A DNA stretch of 64,000 nt from Rhizobium lusitanum. GTDB taxonomy: Bacteria > Pseudomonadota > Alphaproteobacteria > Rhizobiales > Rhizobiaceae. This document shows positions 35,930 to 47,600 of the stretch, one piece after another. Each line of letters starts with the position of its first letter. The first letter of the stretch is position 1. The notes under the pieces are model-generated. The model saw only the letters and a list, made by a program, of their open reading frames with translations, ran no database searches and was not told where the DNA came from. Position numbers and translations under genes: made by a program. The stretch lies in contig NZ_CP050307.1 in assembly GCF_014189535.1 (NCBI RefSeq), positions 1,798,001 through 1,862,000 on the forward strand, written 5' to 3'.

Positions 35930-36781
35930 CTATGAATTCCCCGCGATGGTGTTGGTTGCGATCTCAAGCCTGGTCGCCAGATCCTTGTGACGGAACAGGG
36001 TATCAGCTTCCGCCTGCTGCTCGCGAAGGATCACTACACTGGCCGGAACGACACGCCAGTCCCGTTCATTGACAACGCGCGTCCAAGCTCGCCGCTCCAC
36101 CTCGGTTCCATTCTCCGACAGAAGTGCGGCCGCCTTTTCCGGATCGGATTGGATTTCATTGCCGATCCGCGCCAGTTCATTTGCAAAGCCATCGATGACA
36201 TCGGCACTCAGCCCACGCTCGCGGATCGTCCAGAAGGTCGACCGGTTCGGGATGGACGCGCCGCAATGGGCGAGTACCCGGAACTCACCTGATGACAGCG
36301 ACTGCTCAAGGTGCGGGGCCATTGCCACCCAGGCGTCGATTGTGCCGGATCTCAGCGCATCGCGAGAAGGCACCGGCAGCAGATCGTGACGACGTATGTC
36401 CCGCAGTTCAAAACCGACATCCTCCAGGCTCCTGGCGAGAAAATAGGTCAAGAAGGAGCCATCGACGAGAGCGACTGAACGGCCCTTCAGATCCGCCAAT
36501 GTTTCAATTTTGGATTGGCGATTGACCAGGATCGCCCCATTGGCGGGCCTTGGCGTCGATCCGGCAACATAGATCACAGACAGGCCGGAGGCGGCCGCCA
36601 AAATCGGCGGCGTCGATCCGGTGCCACCGATGTCGAAAGCACCGGCGGCAAGCTTGGCGGCGGTCTCGCGCCCCTCCTGGTAGGGCACGAATTCGGGATC
36701 GAGATCCGCAAAGGCGTCTGGCCAGCGCGACGCGAGACTGAGATGCAGATTGTTCGGATGAAAACCGATCCTCAAGGCCAT
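35930..36781 (-). CDS. SsuA/NMT1-like binding protein without a signal peptide
   Basis: About 283 residues from MALRIGFHPNNLHLSLASRW. The fold is that of sulfonate-binding proteins (AAKLAAGAFDIGGTGSTPPI near residue 45, and SKIETLADLKGRSVALVDGS near 95). There is no hydrophobic leader at the ATG (36781) or in the slightly longer TTG-initiated form (36811), so it appears cytoplasmic. DszB, a cytoplasmic desulfinase, shares this fold, but no cysteine is present in the N-terminal region where DszB has its nucleophile. It may be a sensor, a chaperone-like binder or an enzyme. It is the first gene of the ssu operon. Confidence 0.8.
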   Translation of the reverse strand: MALRIGFHPNNLHLSLASRWPDAFADLDPEFVPYQEGRETAAKLAAGAFDIGGTGSTPPILAAASGLSVIYVAGSTPRPANGAILVNRQSKIETLADLKGRSVALVDGSFLTYFLARSLEDVGFELRDIRRHDLLPVPSRDALRSGTIDAWVAMAPHLEQSLSSGEFRVLAHCGASIPNRSTFWTIRERGLSADVIDGFANELARIGNEIQSDPEKAAALLSENGTEVERRAWTRVVNERDWRVVPASVVILREQQAEADTLFRHKDLATRLEIATNTIAGNS

Positions 36782-36836
36782 GAATGTTTCCGCGATCGTT
36801 GAAACTCTCAATATACAAAATTATATAATATAAGAC

Positions 36837-36848
36837 CGATTGCAATCG
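36837..36848. promoter_or_regulatory. 12-bp palindrome CGATTGCAATCG in divergent promoter
   Basis: A perfect palindrome lies between the leaderless SsuA-like gene and the ArsR-family gene, beside an A+T-rich patch (36812-36834, ATATACAAAATTATATAATA) suited to promoters. It is a natural candidate for the ArsR-family repressor acting on both directions. Confidence 0.5.
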
Positions 36849-36911
36849 AAGAACGATTCGATCAAACTTTTCCGGATCGAGAGAAAACTATTTCACGGCA
36901 AACGCTGCATC

Positions 36912-37316
36912 ATGAAGAGCGCCACGATGAACGTCATGAATGCCGAAAGGCACGAATTAAGGGACCGGCAGAAGGTCAAATGCCGTGCCATCGGCGCCGC
37001 GTCGGATTTCCTGAAGGCAATGGCGAATCCTGTTCGCCTTTCGATATTATGTGCCCTGGTGGAAGGGTCTCGTTCGGTAACCGAACTGGAAACCATGCTC
37101 GATGTGCATCAGCCGACCTTATCCCAGCAGCTCGGCGAATTGCGGGAAGCGGGCATCATCGTGGGCAAGCGCTCCGCGCGCGCCGTTGTCTATCGCCTCG
37201 CCGATCCAAGAGCGGGACAGCTCATAGGCCACCTGCGGCTATTGTTCGCCGATCCCGACGCCTCCGCGATTTGGCGGGGAACATCGGTTGAAGCCGTCTT
37301 CACACACCAGATGTGA
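36912..37316 (+). CDS. ArsR-family transcriptional regulator
   Basis: About 134 residues from MKSATMNVMNAERHELRDRQ (the start is uncertain; the frame is open from 36840). The winged helix is FLKAMANPVRLSILCALVEG, then SVTELETMLDVHQPTLSQQL and GIIVGKRSARAVVYRLADPR. It most resembles the SmtB/BigR-like branch: one cysteine sits in RLSILCAL as in BigR, but the distal partner cysteine of the sulfide-sensing pair is absent, while another lies in QKVKC. Divergent to the sulfonate operon, it probably controls it. Confidence 0.87.
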   Translation: MKSATMNVMNAERHELRDRQKVKCRAIGAASDFLKAMANPVRLSILCALVEGSRSVTELETMLDVHQPTLSQQLGELREAGIIVGKRSARAVVYRLADPRAGQLIGHLRLLFADPDASAIWRGTSVEAVFTHQM

Positions 37317-37380
37317 CAGTATGGAACATGAGCATTTCTAGGTCAAATCCGAGGCCGAGGAATTTTTGTTCAATAGCCGG

Positions 37381-38667
37381 CTAATTCTTTCTGCACCAAA
37401 GACCACCGATCGCCAACACATACATCGCGACGCCAATCACGAATGGCCACCCGACAGTCGCCGGATTGCCCGTTCCTCCAGTAGCAACGGTCAAGGTATA
37501 GGAACCAAGCAACGGCGCAATCGCGCCAACGAGGCTCAGCATCGATGTGAGGCCGCCTTGCAGTTCGCCGTGATGACGTTCGGTGGCACAACGCGACAAC
37601 TCGCTTCGCATCGCCGGTTCGGCGACCAGACCCAACGCCTGCGCGGCAATCCCGACATAGGTGAGCCAGGGCGACGACGCGGCGAAATAGCAAAGATACG
37701 CGACACTGCAACATCCGTATCCGATCGAAATGATCCATCGGTTTGAAAAGCGGGCAGTCAGCCGGCGGACCAGGTATCGCTGGGACAGTGCCATCCCGAG
37801 CGCCAATGCGGCGAGTGCCCAGGACGCATCAACCACGTCCCAGCCGTAGCGCACCTGATTGGCCAGCACGAAGCAGCTTTGAAATACGCCGTATGCGAAC
37901 CATGTGCAGATGGAGGTGAGCAGATAGGGACGCATCGAGCCGTTGCGAAACAGCGCGTACAGGCTGCCGACCGGATTCGCTCGCCGCCATTCGAACGGTC
38001 GACGGTTTTCCTGCCGCAGGCTTTCGGGAAGATAAAACCATCCGTAGAGCAGATTGAGCGCCGCAAGCGCACCGGCAACGATGAAAGGCAGGTGTGGGCT
38101 GATCGACGCGAGCCAGCCGCCCGCCACCGGCCCGACGACCAGCCCGACCGCAATCACGCTCCCCGCGCTTCCATAAAGATGCGTGCGGCGCTCGCCGTCG
38201 CTGATGTCGGCGATATAGGCCATCACCGTCGCGATGTTTGCCGCCGACGCGCCGCCAAGCGCGCGGCCGACCAGCAGTGATACGAGGCCGCCGGCGAGTG
38301 CGATCATCCAGTTGCTGGCCGCCATGCCCGCCAATGCAACGAGCAGCACTACGCGGCGCCCGTATCGGTCGCTCAACGCGCCGAGCATCGGCGCGTTGAG
38401 GAATTGCATTGCCGAATACGCCGCGATCGCCGCTCCCAGTACGAGCGACACCTGTTGCGCGGGCACTGTCGCAAGCTCGGCGATCAATGTCGGTAGCACC
38501 GGCATCGCCAGCCCCATACCGAGCACATCGAGCGCGAGGATCCACAGAATGAATCCCACCGGCGGCGCACGATTTCGATCGGCGATGCACAAACCCGCCG
38601 CCTTGACGGAACATTCGGAGCATACCGACGTGCCGCCTGCGCCGGTATGGTTCGGTTTCGTGCCCAT
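37381..38667 (-). CDS. sylE: MFS exporter of the syrbactin cluster (SylE-like)
   Basis: A 428-residue major facilitator with about 12 membrane segments. Motif A, GALSDRYGRRVVLL, is near residue 96, and the proline/glycine-rich motif C region GLVVGPVAGGWLAS is near 172, as in drug:H+ antiporters of the TetA type. Its ATG shares one base with the NRPS-PKS stop (TGATG), and GGAG lies 8 nt upstream, so it is translationally coupled to the synthase gene. This matches the order sylC-sylD-sylE. It probably exports the product. The symbol is by analogy. Confidence 0.85.
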   Translation of the reverse strand: MGTKPNHTGAGGTSVCSECSVKAAGLCIADRNRAPPVGFILWILALDVLGMGLAMPVLPTLIAELATVPAQQVSLVLGAAIAAYSAMQFLNAPMLGALSDRYGRRVVLLVALAGMAASNWMIALAGGLVSLLVGRALGGASAANIATVMAYIADISDGERRTHLYGSAGSVIAVGLVVGPVAGGWLASISPHLPFIVAGALAALNLLYGWFYLPESLRQENRRPFEWRRANPVGSLYALFRNGSMRPYLLTSICTWFAYGVFQSCFVLANQVRYGWDVVDASWALAALALGMALSQRYLVRRLTARFSNRWIISIGYGCCSVAYLCYFAASSPWLTYVGIAAQALGLVAEPAMRSELSRCATERHHGELQGGLTSMLSLVGAIAPLLGSYTLTVATGGTGNPATVGWPFVIGVAMYVLAIGGLWCRKN

Positions 38668-41600
38668 CAGTCGAACTCCGCCAGGCGCCGTTTCAGCGTA
38701 TGCGCGATCTCGCCCGCATACTCCGCCGACAGGCAGGTAAAGTGGTCGCCCGGCACGTCATGGCAATCGACCGGCGCAGCGCTGAAGTCTTCCCATCCCC
38801 AGGCCGGCGTCTGCCGGATTTCCGGCAGATTGATACCCGCGGGCATGGAATCGACGGCGCGGAACAACACCAGCGACGAACGCAACGGAATCTTCGGCGG
38901 ATCGTAGTTCATCCCGAACGCTGCCGCGGCCTTGTAGACGTTGAAGATGCCGCGAATGCTGCCCTCGTCCGCGCGCGCGTCGATCAGCCCATATGATTGC
39001 AGCTGCTCCTTCAGGTGGCGGATGCGCTCTTCGTGTCCCAGCGTTTCGAGCCGATCGAGCGTCTCGCGCGTCACCTCGACCGGCTTGCCGGAGTAGCGCC
39101 CGAAGATGCTCAGCAGCGAGCCGACCACCTGCGCATCGCTTGGCGGTGTCAGGCGCAAGTAGGGCGGGGCCGCGGAATCGAACAGTGCGAGCAGGCCGGG
39201 TCTCTCGCCGTCCGCCTCGAGCAGGCGCACCATCTCGAGCGCGACCTTGCCGCCGAGTGAATGCCCGCCAAGCAAATACGGCCCTTCCGGCTGGATCGAG
39301 CGGATACAACGGATGTAGAACTCCGCCATCTCCTCGACGCTGCCATGCGGTTCGGCATTGCCGTCCAGCCCAAGGCATTGCAGGCCGTAGAATGGACGCT
39401 CGCTGCCCATCGCCTTGGCAAGCGCCAGCACCTGGTTGACGTTGCCGCCCATGCCAGGCAGGCAGAAGAACGGCCTGCCTTCACCCGCGCGCTGCACCGG
39501 GACGAGGCAGTAACGCAGATGCAGGTCCGCGTCATTCTCCAGCGTGTCGCCGGTTTCCTCGACAGTGCCCAGCGACACCGCCATCCGTTCGATCGTCGGC
39601 TCGTCAAGAAACTCGGCAAGCGTCAGGCACTCAGGGAAGCGTTCCCGCACCTGGGAGATCAACTGCGCGCCAAGCAGCGAATGGCCGCCAAGCGCGAAGA
39701 AGTCATCCTGGACACTGGGCAGCTCACCACCCAGCAACTCGCGCCACAACTCGGCCAATTGCCGCTCGAGCGCGTTTCGCGGCGCGACATGTTCGCCCGT
39801 CGTCGCCGATGATGCCGTACCGCGCCCGCCGACCCTGTCGGCCCCGTTGCCGAGTGACCGGATCAACGTTTCGATATCCCTCGCCTTGTGCACGACGATC
39901 TGTGCGTCGGCATGCGCGAGCGCGATGTCGAGCACTCGGCAGCCCTCGGCGTTGAGCAAGCCGCTGGTCGCGTCGATCGGCGCCTGGTTCGGATGCGCGC
40001 GGTCATAGGCGACGCGCATGCCGACCTCGGCCCATGCGTCCCAGTTCACCGCGACTACCGGCAGCCCCTGACGGCGCGCCGCCTGTGCCGATGCATCCAC
40101 ATAGGCGTTTGCGGCGGCGTAGTCCGCCTGGCCAAGTCCGCCAAGGACAGCGGCGAGCGACGAGCACAGCACAATGAAATCGGGCTGCTCGTCACGCAGC
40201 GCATTGATCAGCACATCGGTGCCGATCGTCTTCGGCGCGAGCACGCGGTTCCATGCCTCAGGCTCGGCGAGCTGAATGAGCCCACTTGCCTCGACACCCG
40301 CCGCATGGATCGCACCGTCGATCCGACCGCAGCGGCTCTTTATATCTGCAAGCGCGGCCGCGAACGCATCGCGGTCGCCGCAATCCGCCTGAACGACGGT
40401 CACGACCGCGCCCAGCGCGCTGAGCGCGGCGATCGATGCTTCGGCACTCGGGTGCGATGCTCCCGAACGCGAGACAAGAAGCAGGCGAGGCGCTGTGACG
40501 GATGTCGCAAGATGCGTAGCGAACGCGAGGCCGATCCCGCCGAGACCGCCGGTGATCACATATGCACCGCCGTCCACGAAACGTGGCGCGGCTGCAACTG
40601 CAGGCAATGTGCGGAAATATGGCTCGTAGAACGCACCGTCGCGCACCGCAACGGTCGACGCGAGCGGCGAATGGTTGTGGCGATCGTACCGGACAAGCGC
40701 GTCACGAAGCGCCACTTGATCGGCACTTCCGGCCTCCGCCGGGAGATCGATATGACGGCAGCACAGGTTTGGAAACTCCCACATCACGGCTCGCACCGCG
40801 CCGAGCAGCGCCGCCTGTGCCGCCCGCAACGGCTCGTCGGCGAACACCGCGCAAGCGCCGGCGGTGACGAGCGTCAAGACCGTACCCTGCGGCGCCTTCG
40901 GCGCTGCGGCCCGCAGCAGCCGCATCAGATCGCCAAACAGCGCATTTGCCGGATGCCCCGCGCCATGCGGCACGTTGTCACCGACGATGTAGACGATCTG
41001 CGTCGGCGGTGTGGCGGCGTCGAGTTGCACCGCATATCCGTCCGTGTCGCCGATCCACAGGCTGCCCGACGGCACGGCCGGCGCGATCGACGTGGGGTCG
41101 ATGGTTCCTCGTGCGACGATCGTCCACGGCCCTTCGGGCATCGGTTCGCCGCGCGGGGGCAATGCCGGCCGCCACACCGGCCGCGTGCACCATGCGGCCG
41201 GATCGGTGCGATCCACCGTGTCGGGCGCTCCACGCTCTTCCCGTAAGGTGAAACCCTCGATCTCGACCAGCACCGGCCCGACATCGCCAGCTTCATCCGT
41301 CGCGAACAGCGTCACATCATAGACGTTCTCGCGCACGCGGCGTGCATGGCTAAAGAGCTGTGCTGTCAACGGTGCGTGGATCTTGAGCCTGCCATAGTGG
41401 AACGGCAGCCGCGCGCCGCGATTTTCCATCGTCGACAGGAAGCCAGTCGCCATGTCGAGCAGCGCCGGATGAAGTGGAAAAGCCTCGATATCCGCCGCGA
41501 AATCCGGAGCAAGCGCGAGCCGCGCGACACCTTCGTCCTCGGCGAGCCAGAGCGAACCGAAGCAGCGCCAACGCGGGCCGAACAGCCCAAGCCGTTCGTC

Positions 41601-44600
41601 GAGCGCCTGCCGTGCCACAGCGTTCGCGAGTGTGTCCGCACGATCCGCGCGAATATGCTCGAGCGCGGATGCTGCCACAGGCGAACGACGGTGCGTAGCG
41701 ATCGTTCCCTGTGCGTGGACCGTCCAACGATCGTCGTCACCGTCGGGTGCGGATGCCAGCACGAATTCCTGCGCGCCATCCCCGTCGCCTCGGAACGTTA
41801 TGCGGACGACCTGTTCCGCGCGCTCGTCATCGAGCACGAGCGGCACCGGAAAGTACACGTCGCTCAGCTCGATCCGCGAACCATGGCCCATTCGCTCGAA
41901 CGCGCCGCGCACCAGTTCCAGGCAGCCGGTGCCCGGCAGCACCGGCTTGCCGTCGAAGACACGGTGTTCATCGACGAGCCACAGCGCCGGCGACAGCACG
42001 AGTTCGTACTCCCGGCGCTGCCCGCTCTGCTGCCGCCAATGGCGATAGACCGCTGGCCCCGTCCGCAGTTCCGCGCCCTCCGCATCGATCCAGTGCCTGT
42101 CGCGTGCAAACGGATAGGTCGGCAACGGCACCCGTCGGCCATCCACGCCTCCGCTCGCACTCTGCCAGTCGAGCCCCGCGCCAAGACGCCACAGCGCTGC
42201 GACCATGTTTGCAAGGGTCTGATTGTCGTCGGTGCGATCGCGCGGATGTCGGCCGCAGCCGGTCGTCGCGTAGGTGTCGGAATCGGATTGGAGCGCGTTT
42301 CGCAATGCTTGCCCGGGACCGACCTCGACGAGGATCGGCGCGTCCAATTCGTCGTGCAGCATCGCGATCCCATCAGCGAAACGCACGGTGTCGCGCAGAT
42401 GCGAAGCCCAGTAAGCCGCATGGTTCGCCTGATCGAGCGACAGCCACGTACCGCTGCGGTTCGACACGATCGGAACTGTACCGGCATGTACCGGAATCGC
42501 CGCAATGGCGACCTCAAGTTGACGCGCCGCATCCTCCATCATCCGCGAATGAAACGCATGCGATGTCTTGAGTGGATGGCTCTGCACACCAGCTTCAGCG
42601 AGCGCTGGCTGCAACCGCGCAATCGCGTCGATGCTGCCCGCAAGCACGCATTGGCGGCTGCCATTGACGGCCGCGAGCTCGACGTCGGTGTCTAGCCAGC
42701 GGTCACACGCTTGTTCATCGAGGGTAACCGCAAGCATCGCGCCGCGCATGGCGCGCTGCATCAGCCTGCCGCGTTCGACGACGATCGCAAGCGCATCCTT
42801 CAGCGTGTAGATGCCCGCGACGCAGGCGGCGACCAGCTCGCCGAGGCTGTGCCCGATCAGTGCCTGCGGTCGAATGCCTCGTGCTTGCAGCAGCATCGCG
42901 CAGGCATACTCGACCGCGAACAACGCCGGCTGCGCAATCTCCGTCTCGCGAAGCGCAGCAGCGGCCTCGTCCTCCCGTCCCGGGTCGGGATACAGATATC
43001 CGAGGATATCCAGCCCGCCTTGCGCGGTGAGCAATGCCGCGCATTCGCGCAGCACATCGCGGAACACCGGCTCTCCTTCGTAAAGGCCCCTCAACATCCC
43101 AACATGCTGCGAGCCCTGACCCGGAAACATGAAAACGACCGGGCGGTCCTGGCCCGACTCTCGGGTCGATACGCTGAGCGGAGCCTCGAGTGCGGCAATT
43201 GCCTGTTCGCGCGTCTGGCACACAAGCACATCGCGGAACGAGAAGCGCGCGCGACCGGCACCCAAGGTGAGCGCGACATCGGACAGATGCGCGCTCGTCG
43301 CGCGCAGATGGCCGGCGAGCCGGCGGCGCGCGCGCCACAGCGCTTCCGGCGACCGCGCCGATAGCGGCAGCACATGCCAGCCCTCATCGTTCGGCTCGCG
43401 CGGCAACGGCTCAGGCGGCTGCTCGACGATTACATGTGCATTGGTGCCGCCAATCCCGAACGAGCTGATGCCGGCGCGGCGCGGCCATGGCGACTCTGGC
43501 CATGGTTGCCGCTCGGTGTTGACGTAGAACGGACTGCCCTCAAGTTCGATCTCTGGATTTGGCTGCGAGAAGTTCAGGCTCGGCGGCAGCACGTCATGTT
43601 CGACCGCAAACACCGCCTTGACGAAGCCGGCGATCCCGGCCGCAGCATCGAGATGGCCGATATTGCTTTTCACCGAACCCAGTGCACAACGGCGGTCCGC
43701 CGGCCACGGCGCGGTGCCTGTGTAGGCTGTGGCGAGCGCGCGAAACTCGACGGGATCGCCGAGCCGCGTGCCGGTGCCATGTGCCTCGACGTAGCCGATC
43801 GATTCGGCCGGCAGGCCGGACCGTTCGAGTGCCGCGGCAATCACTGCGGCCTGGCCGGTGACGCTCGGCGCCGTGTAGCTGACCTTGGCTGATCCATCAT
43901 TGTTGATCGCCGAGCCGCGAATGACCGCGTGTACGTGGTCGCCGTCCTCGATCGCTTTTGCGAGCGGCTTCAGCATCACGACCGCGCAGCCGCTGCCGCC
44001 GGTCGTGCCGCTTGCCTCCGCGTCGAACGGCCGGCAGCGGCCGTCGCTGGAGATGATGCTGCCCTGCATCGGCCGATATCCATAATACTCGGCCTCGATC
44101 GACACGCCGCCAACGAGCGCCATCTCGCACTCGCCCGCAAACAGGCTCGTGCATGCATTGTGCACGGCAACGAGCGAGGATGAACACGCCGTCTCGATCG
44201 TCACTGCGGGACCGGACAGATCGAGCTTGTAGGCGGTTCGCGTCGCGAGGAAGTCGCGCCCGTTGCCAAGCAGCCACTGGATGTTTTCAAGCTTCAACTC
44301 GCGGCGGCGCGGATAGACGTGGTCGAGCAGATAATGGCTCGTGCTTGCGCTCGCAAACACACCGACCCGCCGCCCACCGGAACCGCCGCCGTAGCCAGCC
44401 GCCTCCGCCGCCGCCCAGGCGCATTCGAGGAAGAGCCGCTGCTGCGGGTCCATCAGCGCCGCCTCGCGTGCCGAGTAGCCGAAGAATTCGGCGTCGAACT
44501 TGTCGGTGTCTTCGAGACGGTTGCCGAGCTTCACGAGATCGGGTTGCGCAAGTTTCGCGGGGTCCGCGCCATATTCCGTGAGCAGCTCGTCGCTGTAATG

Positions 44601-47600
44601 CAACGTGGTTTCGACGCCTTCGACCAGATTATCCCAGAAGGCTTGCAGATCGGGCGCGCCGGAAAAGCGACCGGCCATGCCGACCACCGCGATCGCGCCG
44701 TCGGCGACGGGCACAGCTGCGGGCGTTGGCGTGTCGACCGGCCGGTCGTCCTCCGCAACGCTGACCTGAAGCCGCTCGAGATGCGCGACGAGCCCGCTCA
44801 GCGTCGGATACTCGAACAGATCCGTCATTGCGATCCGGGTGGAGAACGTGTTCTCGATGCGCTTGCGCATTTCGACGATACGCAGCGAATGACCGCCAAG
44901 ATCGAAGAAATTGCTGCCCGGCTCGATGTCGTCGCGCTCAAGCACCTGTTGCCAGATCGCCTTTACACCCGCCAGGAGCTTCTTGCCACCAGACGGCCCA
45001 CGAACGAGCGGCCCAGGGCTCGTAGCCGCCGCAACGATTGCCGGTTCGCTGGCGACCGGCTCGTCAACGCGGGCCGCCAGCGCCTTGCGATCGACCTTGC
45101 CGGTCCGCCCCAGCGGCAACTCAGGCAGCCTCACCAACCGCTCCGGTACCATATGCGCGGGCAGTTGCTGAGCGAGCAGGGCACGCACCTCGCCCTCGGA
45201 AGGCTCACCGACGTAATAACCAACGAGAATCCGGTGACCGCGCGCGTCGAGCGGCGTAAGGATAACCGCCTGCTCGACCCCATGCAGCGCATTGAAGCGC
45301 GCCTCGATCTCACCGGGCTCAACGCGAAAGCCACGGATCTTCACCTGCGAGTCAGCACGTCCGACATAGATGAGGCTGCCGTTCGGCTGCTGGATCACAT
45401 AATCGCCCGTCCGATAGAACCGCGCGTCTGGCTCCGGCGAGAATGGATCCGGCAGGAAGCTGCGCGCGGTTGCCTCGTCGAGGTTCAGATAACCCGCCCC
45501 GACGCCCTCGCCGCCGATGTACAGCTCGCCCGGCACGCCGCTCGGCAACGGATTCCGGTAGCGGTCGAGCACGTAGAACGTGACGTTCCCCATCGGCCGC
45601 AGCACGAGCGCGCCGCGCGCGTCCCAATAGTCGGTTGCCGATGCGTAGATCGTCGTCTCTGTCGGTCCGTAACCATTGATGAAGCGCCGGCCGATCGCCC
45701 ACATGTGCGCGACGTTCAGTGGGCACGCTTCGCCGGCGGCCACGATCACCGCCAGGTCCGGCAAGTCGGAATGGGGCAGAAGCCGGAGTGCGGTCGGCGT
45801 GATCTGCAGGTGCGTGATGCGCGCCGCGCGCAGCAGGTCGAGCAGGTCGGGGCCTGGCAGCAGTTGCGCCGTTTGGGCGAAGACCAGCGTCGCGCCGCTG
45901 ACGAGTACTGGAAACACCTCGCCGCAGACGCCGTCGAACACCGGCGAAAAATATTGTAGCTGCCGCGCACCGGCATGATGCCCGACGCATTCGGCGAATG
46001 CGTTCGCGGTATTGTGCAGATTGCGCTGCGTGATCATCGCGCCCTTGGGCCGGCCGGTCGAACCGGACGTGTACAGCACGTAAGCCAGGTCGTCGGGCTC
46101 GCGCATGCAGCGCGGCGCGGGTGCGGGCGTGTCGCCATCGAACTCATCGGCGAACAGTGTTTCCAGCCCGAGCGGCTCGCACCGTTCCGCGAGGCCACGA
46201 TGCGCGACGACGAGCCGCACGCCTGCGTCCTCGATTGTGTAGCCGAGCGTGCCCTCCAGCGAATCCTCGGGATTGAGCGGCACAAAGGCGCACCGCGCCT
46301 TGAGCGCGCCGAGCATTCCGGCGACGAGGTAGGGGTGGCGTCCCGTGAACAGGCCGACACGCGTGCCCGGCGTCGCGCCGCGCGCAAGCAGCTCGTTTGC
46401 GAGACGGTTCGCCAGCCGGTCCAGTTGTGCGTAGGTCCAAATCCGGCCATCCAGTTCAAGCGCGACGGCGTCCGGTGCCGATGCCGCACGCGCTTCGAAT
46501 TGCGCGATCACGTCGCCCGTACCGCTGAAATCACGCCGCGTATCGTTGCTCCCGCGTGTCAGCGCGTCATATTCGTCTGCCGACAAAATCCCCACGCCAG
46601 CGATTGTCTGGTCAGCGTCGGCAAGCAGGTTCTGCAGCAGTTCCCGGAAGTGTCGCGCAAGCCCTTCGACCAGCACGCGTTCGTAGCGCGACGTCCGGTA
46701 TTTGAAACCACCGCCAAGCGGCTTCCCCTCGATGGCGCGCAGCTCCAGCATCAAGTCGAGCTTGACGTCGCTCGATGCGAGTGCGACCTCGTCAACAATC
46801 AGGCCCGGCATGTCGAGTGCTGCGGACGGCGCGCTTTGTACGACAAGCCCTATCTGGAAGAAGGGGTGCCGGCCCGGTGTGCGCTCCGGGTTCAACACTT
46901 CGACCAAATGGTCGAGCGGCACCACCTGCGCGGCCTCCGCATCAAGCACCGCACGCCGGCTCGCGGCGATCACTTTGGCGAGCTGCTGTTGCCCATCGAC
47001 GCGCAGCCGCACCGGCAGCAGATTGACGAAGAAGCCAAGAAGCGCCTCGCTATCGACATGATCCCGACCAGCGAACGGCAAACCGACAACGATGTCGTCC
47101 TGGCCGGTGTAGCGGTGCAGCAGGATCGTGAATGCGGTATGCGCGACCATCGTCGGCGTGCAGTTCAGCCGCTGGCAGAGCCGCGCCAACTGTGCGGAAT
47201 ACGACTCCGGCAACGTGAATGCCACGTAACCGCCGGCGGGGTCGTCTGTTGCGGCCAGGTTCGAGCGCTCCGGCAACGGGAGTGCTGGCGGCAGATCGCT
47301 CAGACGCTCCCGCCATGCCTCCACATGCTCGGCGAATGCCGGCGTATTGGTCTGTGCCCGCTGCCACGCCGCATAATCCTGATATTGCAGCGGGTTTACT
47401 ACGGTCACGGGTGCGCCGCCGCCGGACGGACGATAGCTGGCCGCAAGTTCACGCCGCATCAACGCGCTCGACCAGCCATCATAAGCAATGTGATGCAGCA
47501 CGACGCACAGAACATGTTCATCGTCTGCAATGCGAAACAACGTCGCGCGGATCGGCCACTCACGATCCAGCTCGAACGGCCGCTGCACATCTCGCGAGAG

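Noticed and set aside
35930..36781. Leaderless SsuA-like protein as a true DszB desulfinase
   Set aside because: The N-terminal cysteine nucleophile expected for DszB is absent; the only nearby candidate cysteine (AHCGAS) is in the wrong region.
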